A stretch of 64,000 nucleotides of DNA from Paenibacillus sp. FSL H8-0548 (GTDB taxonomy: Bacteria; Bacillota; Bacilli; Paenibacillales; Paenibacillaceae), in NCBI RefSeq assembly GCF_038630985.1, contig NZ_CP152049.1, forward strand, positions 2,499,501-2,563,500, in the 5' to 3' direction. A model generated the notes under the pieces. It had not been told where the DNA came from and ran no database searches. It saw only the letters and a program-made list of their open reading frames with translations. Position 1 is the first letter of the stretch, and every line of letters begins with the position of its first letter. Below, in pieces: positions 60,949 through 64,000 of the stretch. The translations under genes were made by a program, and so were the position numbers.

Positions 60949-61845
60949 ATGTCGAAGCAGCAGGCCATAAGAAAAACGTCGGATGAACGAGTATTCGACG
61001 CCATCGTGTACGCGATTGCAGCAGTCATCATCATTATTGTGTTATATCCGCTGCTCTTTATCGTCAGCGCCTCTTTCAGTGATCCAGCCAAGGTGCTGAA
61101 TGGAGAAGTATGGCTGCTGCCGAAGGGCGTGTCTTTGGAAGCGTACACGAACATTTTGCAAAATGACAAAATCTGGACGGGATACCGCAATACGATCGTA
61201 TATACTGTGGTCGGCACGCTTATCAATATCATCATGACGATTCTAGCAGCGTATCCGTTGTCACGTCCAGATCTCCCAGGAAGAGGCGCGATTATGGTTT
61301 TGATCACGCTTACTATGTTTTTAGGCGGAGGATTGATTCCAACCTATTTGCTGGTCAAGGATCTAGGGATGGTCAACACCATGTGGGCGTTGATCGTTCC
61401 AGGGGCAATCGCAACGTACAATTTGATTGTTATGCGGACCTACTTCCAGACAAGCATTCCATGGGAGCTGCAGGAGGCCGCTCACATGGACGGATGCTCC
61501 AACTGGAGGCTGCTGTTTAGCGTTATATTGCCTCTTTCCAAACCGATACTGGCTGTTATGGTTCTATTTTATGCAGTGGGCCATTGGAATTCATACTTCT
61601 CCGCGCTGATCTATATCCGCGACGAAGCTCTTCATCCGCTTCAGCTAGTACTTCGCGAAATACTCATGATCAGCCAATCGGCAGCTGTCGAGGGCGGCAG
61701 CGTCGGGCTAGAAGATCAGATTCTGCTTGCCGAAAGCATTAAGTTCGCGGTCATTATCGTATCCACTTTGCCGGTATTGATCATGTATCCGTTCGTGCAG
61801 CGGCATTTCGTCAAGGGCGTTATGATCGGATCGATTAAAGGTTAA
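60949..61845 (+). CDS. Oligosaccharide ABC permease, YtcP/LplC type
   Basis: A 298-residue permease with six helices, ending HFVKGVMIGSIKG. EAA loop LQEAAHMDGCSNWRLLFSVI (about 180-200). The start is ATG 60949 with AAAGGAGAG ahead; a longer frame from 60898 would overlap the previous gene by 35 bases and has no ribosome site. Confidence 0.92.
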   Translation: MSKQQAIRKTSDERVFDAIVYAIAAVIIIIVLYPLLFIVSASFSDPAKVLNGEVWLLPKGVSLEAYTNILQNDKIWTGYRNTIVYTVVGTLINIIMTILAAYPLSRPDLPGRGAIMVLITLTMFLGGGLIPTYLLVKDLGMVNTMWALIVPGAIATYNLIVMRTYFQTSIPWELQEAAHMDGCSNWRLLFSVILPLSKPILAVMVLFYAVGHWNSYFSALIYIRDEALHPLQLVLREILMISQSAAVEGGSVGLEDQILLAESIKFAVIIVSTLPVLIMYPFVQRHFVKGVMIGSIKG

Positions 61846-61883
61846 ATCCGAAACCATTATGACAAACCAGTTGGAGGCAAATT

Positions 61884-63905
61884 ATGAATACTAACGCGAA
61901 GATTACGATTGATTGCAGCAAAGCGAGCGAGCATACGGTTAACCCTTATTTATTTGGCCATTTCGTCGAAGACATTCGGGATCATATGGAAGCGATGCTT
62001 GCGTACCCGCTTAAGGACATGGATTTCGAGAGCGAAGCTGAGACGAAGAAAGAGATATCTGGAAAGTGGTACGCCTATACGAACGGGAGGAACACCAAGT
62101 ACGTGCTGGAGGCGCCTGCACCGAAGCATTCGGGGCGTGCCCAGCGTATCCGCCTGCATAGCGATGATGAAGCCTATGCTGGCATCGCGCAGAAGGCTGC
62201 GCTCAAGGGGCCAGCGGATTACGCGGTCAAGCTCGTGGCTCGTGCCTCCGTCGAGCTGAAGGGGATCATCGTCGAAGCGGTGGACCGGCGCTCGGAAGAG
62301 CTCCTTGGACAAGTCCGGATCGAACTCGAAAGTCACAACTGGCGTGAGTACGAAGCGCAGCTGTCTATTGCCCGCGAATGCGTTGACGCCGAAATCCGCG
62401 TATATGTACCGGCCGATCACCCGAGGTGGATCGATCATGTGTCCACCGGAATGCTTTGGATCGACCATGTGTCGGTTTTATCGGTAGACAGCATCGCCAT
62501 GGTGAAGCGTGAAGTAATCGATATGACTCGGGATCTGAACGCGGGAATGATGAGGTTAGCCGGCAACTATATTAGTGCCTACCACTGGGAGCATGGCGTA
62601 GGCCCGGTCCTTGAGAGACCGGTCATGTATAACGAAGCATGGGGCGGCTGGACCAGCAAATATTTTGGCACGGACGAATTTATTCAGTTTTGCCGCGAGC
62701 TTCAGGTGGAACCCCTCATCTGCGTAAATGACGGATCGGGTACACCTGAGGAAGCTGCCCAGTGGATTGAATACTGTAACGGCGGCGTCGATACGCCAAT
62801 GGGAGCGCAGCGTGCAGCGAACGGGAATCCTGAGCCTTACAATGTCCGCTATTGGGAAATTGGCAACGAGGTATGGGGACAATGGCAGGTCGGTACTTGC
62901 TCCGCGGAGCAGTTTGCTAGGCGTACGCTTTCCTTCGCCGAAGCCATGAAGGCAGCTGATCCCTCTATCGTTCTTCTGGCTTGCGGTCACTTCCAGCAGG
63001 AGTGGAACAAAACTGTCCTCGATCTAGCCGGTGAGCATTTTGATTATCTTACCCTACATCTGTATCACGGCTACGGTCCTTTCGGCATGAACCAGAATAC
63101 GCCGGCGGAGGATCGGTATAAGGCGATTGCTTCTTATCCCGAATTTACCCGTCATCACATCGCGCAGACGGCAGAGCATATTCAAGCGGATGCGAAGCAT
63201 AGCCATGTGAAGCTGGCAATTACCGAATACAATACGATGTATTATCCGAACACGATTCGGAAAGGGCTGCTGAACGAGCATACATTGGGTGCGGCGGTAG
63301 CCAACGCTGCTAACTTGAATGAAATGATACGCTGCAGCGATATGGTTCATATCGGCAGCTTCTCCGATCTGGTGAACGGCTGGCTTGGTGGATGCATCCG
63401 TGTTGGCGATAATTATGCAGATCAATATTGCGGCAAGGAGCCAGGCTGGAGCGGACTGCCGCTTACCATATATGGGACGCCAACTTATGAAGTGATGAAG
63501 CTTTACGCGAATCGGGATGTGAAGCATATTCTTCCCATCGAAGCCAAGTGCGGGACGTTTGCCGTTCCGTCGCTCAAGGAGACTCCTATTGCGCTTAACG
63601 CGCTGCCTGATCTTGACATTGTGGCAGGCACGAATGATGACCGAAGCTCCGTCATCGTATTTATCGTGAACCGCAGCTTGAATGAGGTGAAGGCGGCACT
63701 AGACCTGCAAGCGTTCGAAGCCTCGGAAGAAACGATTCTATACGAAATTACGGGAGATTCCTACGACGATATCAATTCCGTGTTCGAGCCAGAACGGATG
63801 ATCTGTAAGAAAAGAGTCGTCCCTGCCGAAGAATGGAAGCTCGGCTACCCGCTGCGCCCTACATCCGTTTATGTATTGGAGTTTAAAGCGGAGCACAAGA
63901 ATTAG
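61884..63905 (+). CDS. GH51 alpha-L-arabinofuranosidase
   Basis: A 673-residue cytoplasmic GH51 enzyme. The start reads VNPYLFGHFVEDIRDHMEAM; a carbohydrate-binding-like region (about 60-205) precedes the TIM barrel. The acid/base E329 is in WEIGNEVWGQW and the nucleophile E448 in LAITEYNTMYY; the C-terminal beta domain ends TSVYVLEFKA. The ribosome site TTGGAGG lies 10 bases before the ATG. It differs clearly in sequence from the GH51 enzyme at 1-2221, so the window holds two separate arabinofuranosidases. It is followed by a GH2 gene 10 bases later. Confidence 0.92.
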   Translation: MNTNAKITIDCSKASEHTVNPYLFGHFVEDIRDHMEAMLAYPLKDMDFESEAETKKEISGKWYAYTNGRNTKYVLEAPAPKHSGRAQRIRLHSDDEAYAGIAQKAALKGPADYAVKLVARASVELKGIIVEAVDRRSEELLGQVRIELESHNWREYEAQLSIARECVDAEIRVYVPADHPRWIDHVSTGMLWIDHVSVLSVDSIAMVKREVIDMTRDLNAGMMRLAGNYISAYHWEHGVGPVLERPVMYNEAWGGWTSKYFGTDEFIQFCRELQVEPLICVNDGSGTPEEAAQWIEYCNGGVDTPMGAQRAANGNPEPYNVRYWEIGNEVWGQWQVGTCSAEQFARRTLSFAEAMKAADPSIVLLACGHFQQEWNKTVLDLAGEHFDYLTLHLYHGYGPFGMNQNTPAEDRYKAIASYPEFTRHHIAQTAEHIQADAKHSHVKLAITEYNTMYYPNTIRKGLLNEHTLGAAVANAANLNEMIRCSDMVHIGSFSDLVNGWLGGCIRVGDNYADQYCGKEPGWSGLPLTIYGTPTYEVMKLYANRDVKHILPIEAKCGTFAVPSLKETPIALNALPDLDIVAGTNDDRSSVIVFIVNRSLNEVKAALDLQAFEASEETILYEITGDSYDDINSVFEPERMICKKRVVPAEEWKLGYPLRPTSVYVLEFKAEHKN

Positions 63906-63915
63906 GAGGAGTGGC

Positions 63916-64000
63916 ATGACAACTAAGGCATATATCAAAAATTATCCCAGGCCTCAATTTGTACGCGACAATTGGTTATGCTTAAACGGTGAATGGAGCT
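63916..64000 (+). CDS. Start of a GH2 family glycosidase, cut by window end
   Basis: Only 28 codons are visible: MTTKAYIKNYPRPQFVRDNW then LCLNGEWS. The words YPRPQFVR and LNGEW are the usual opening of GH2 sugar-binding domains (beta-galactosidase, beta-glucuronidase and arabinopyranosidase relatives). A TAGGAGGAG ribosome site and 10-base spacing to GH51 show it belongs to the arabinoside operon. Specific activity cannot be told from this fragment. Confidence 0.75.
   Translation, partial: MTTKAYIKNYPRPQFVRDNWLCLNGEWS

Overview
The window looks like a chromosome segment from a Paenibacillus-type soil Firmicute. The evidence is the density of carbohydrate-uptake ABC systems of the LplA/LplB/YtcP and MalEFG kinds, YesM/YesN-type two-component regulators beside them, cytoplasmic glycoside hydrolases without signal peptides, strong AAGGAG-type ribosome sites, a SleB-like spore cortex hydrolase, and several short intergenic repeat families. 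None of the three sugar ABC systems has its own ATPase, so they probably share an MsmX-like ATPase encoded elsewhere.

Layout. (1) 1-5.5 kb: a GH51 arabinofuranosidase cut by the left edge (minus), then a DUF5060/DUF4038-type putative glycosidase and a GH5 enzyme (plus). (2) 5.5-15.8 kb: a divergent locus with a solute-binding lipoprotein and two permeases (minus) facing a GH3 beta-glucosidase, a GH94-type phosphorylase of about 1130 residues and a LacI regulator (plus). This set resembles the Listeria innocua beta-1,2-glucooligosaccharide (sophorooligosaccharide) locus. Three GAAACGTTTC palindromes in the divergent intergenic region are probable LacI operators. (3) 17.0-26.4 kb: a sulfatase/oxidoreductase module with a broken permease gene, two Gfo/Idh/MocA oxidoreductases, a TIM-barrel isomerase/epimerase, an APS kinase, two sulfatase-superfamily proteins whose catalytic Cys position is Thr, an AraC regulator and one classical CxPxR sulfatase. 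It is bracketed by two direct copies (about 1.2 kb each) of a composite repeat that contains decayed 5' parts of a tRNA-Ala(GGC) gene. (4) 28.1-42.7 kb: a fucose/uronate glycan locus with GH95, two permeases, YesN/YesM, a solute-binding lipoprotein, a uronate-isomerase-like amidohydrolase, a GH43-like propeller enzyme, GH88 and GH29. (5) 43.1-48.8 kb: a minus-strand OmpR-type two-component system with a MacB/FtsX-like ABC transporter and a broken small lipoprotein gene. (6) 49.3-52.5 kb: small housekeeping or stress genes (unknown 62-aa protein, SleB-like hydrolase, Bcr/CflA-type MFS exporter, AlkD-like DNA repair protein). (7) 52.5-53.9 kb: repeat-rich spacer. (8) 53.9-64 kb: an arabinoside locus with AraC, YesM and YesN regulators, a solute-binding lipoprotein, two permeases, GH51 and the start of a GH2 enzyme.

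Loci 2, 4 and 8 follow one plan: oligosaccharides are captured outside by a lipoprotein, imported whole, and cut inside the cell by exo-acting hydrolases or a phosphorylase. Each has a local sensor (LacI, or YesM/YesN with or without an additional AraC protein). The most unusual parts are the sulfatase module, with its Thr-type 'sulfatases' next to an APS kinase, and the tRNA-headed repeats that flank it and appear to have truncated its transporter.
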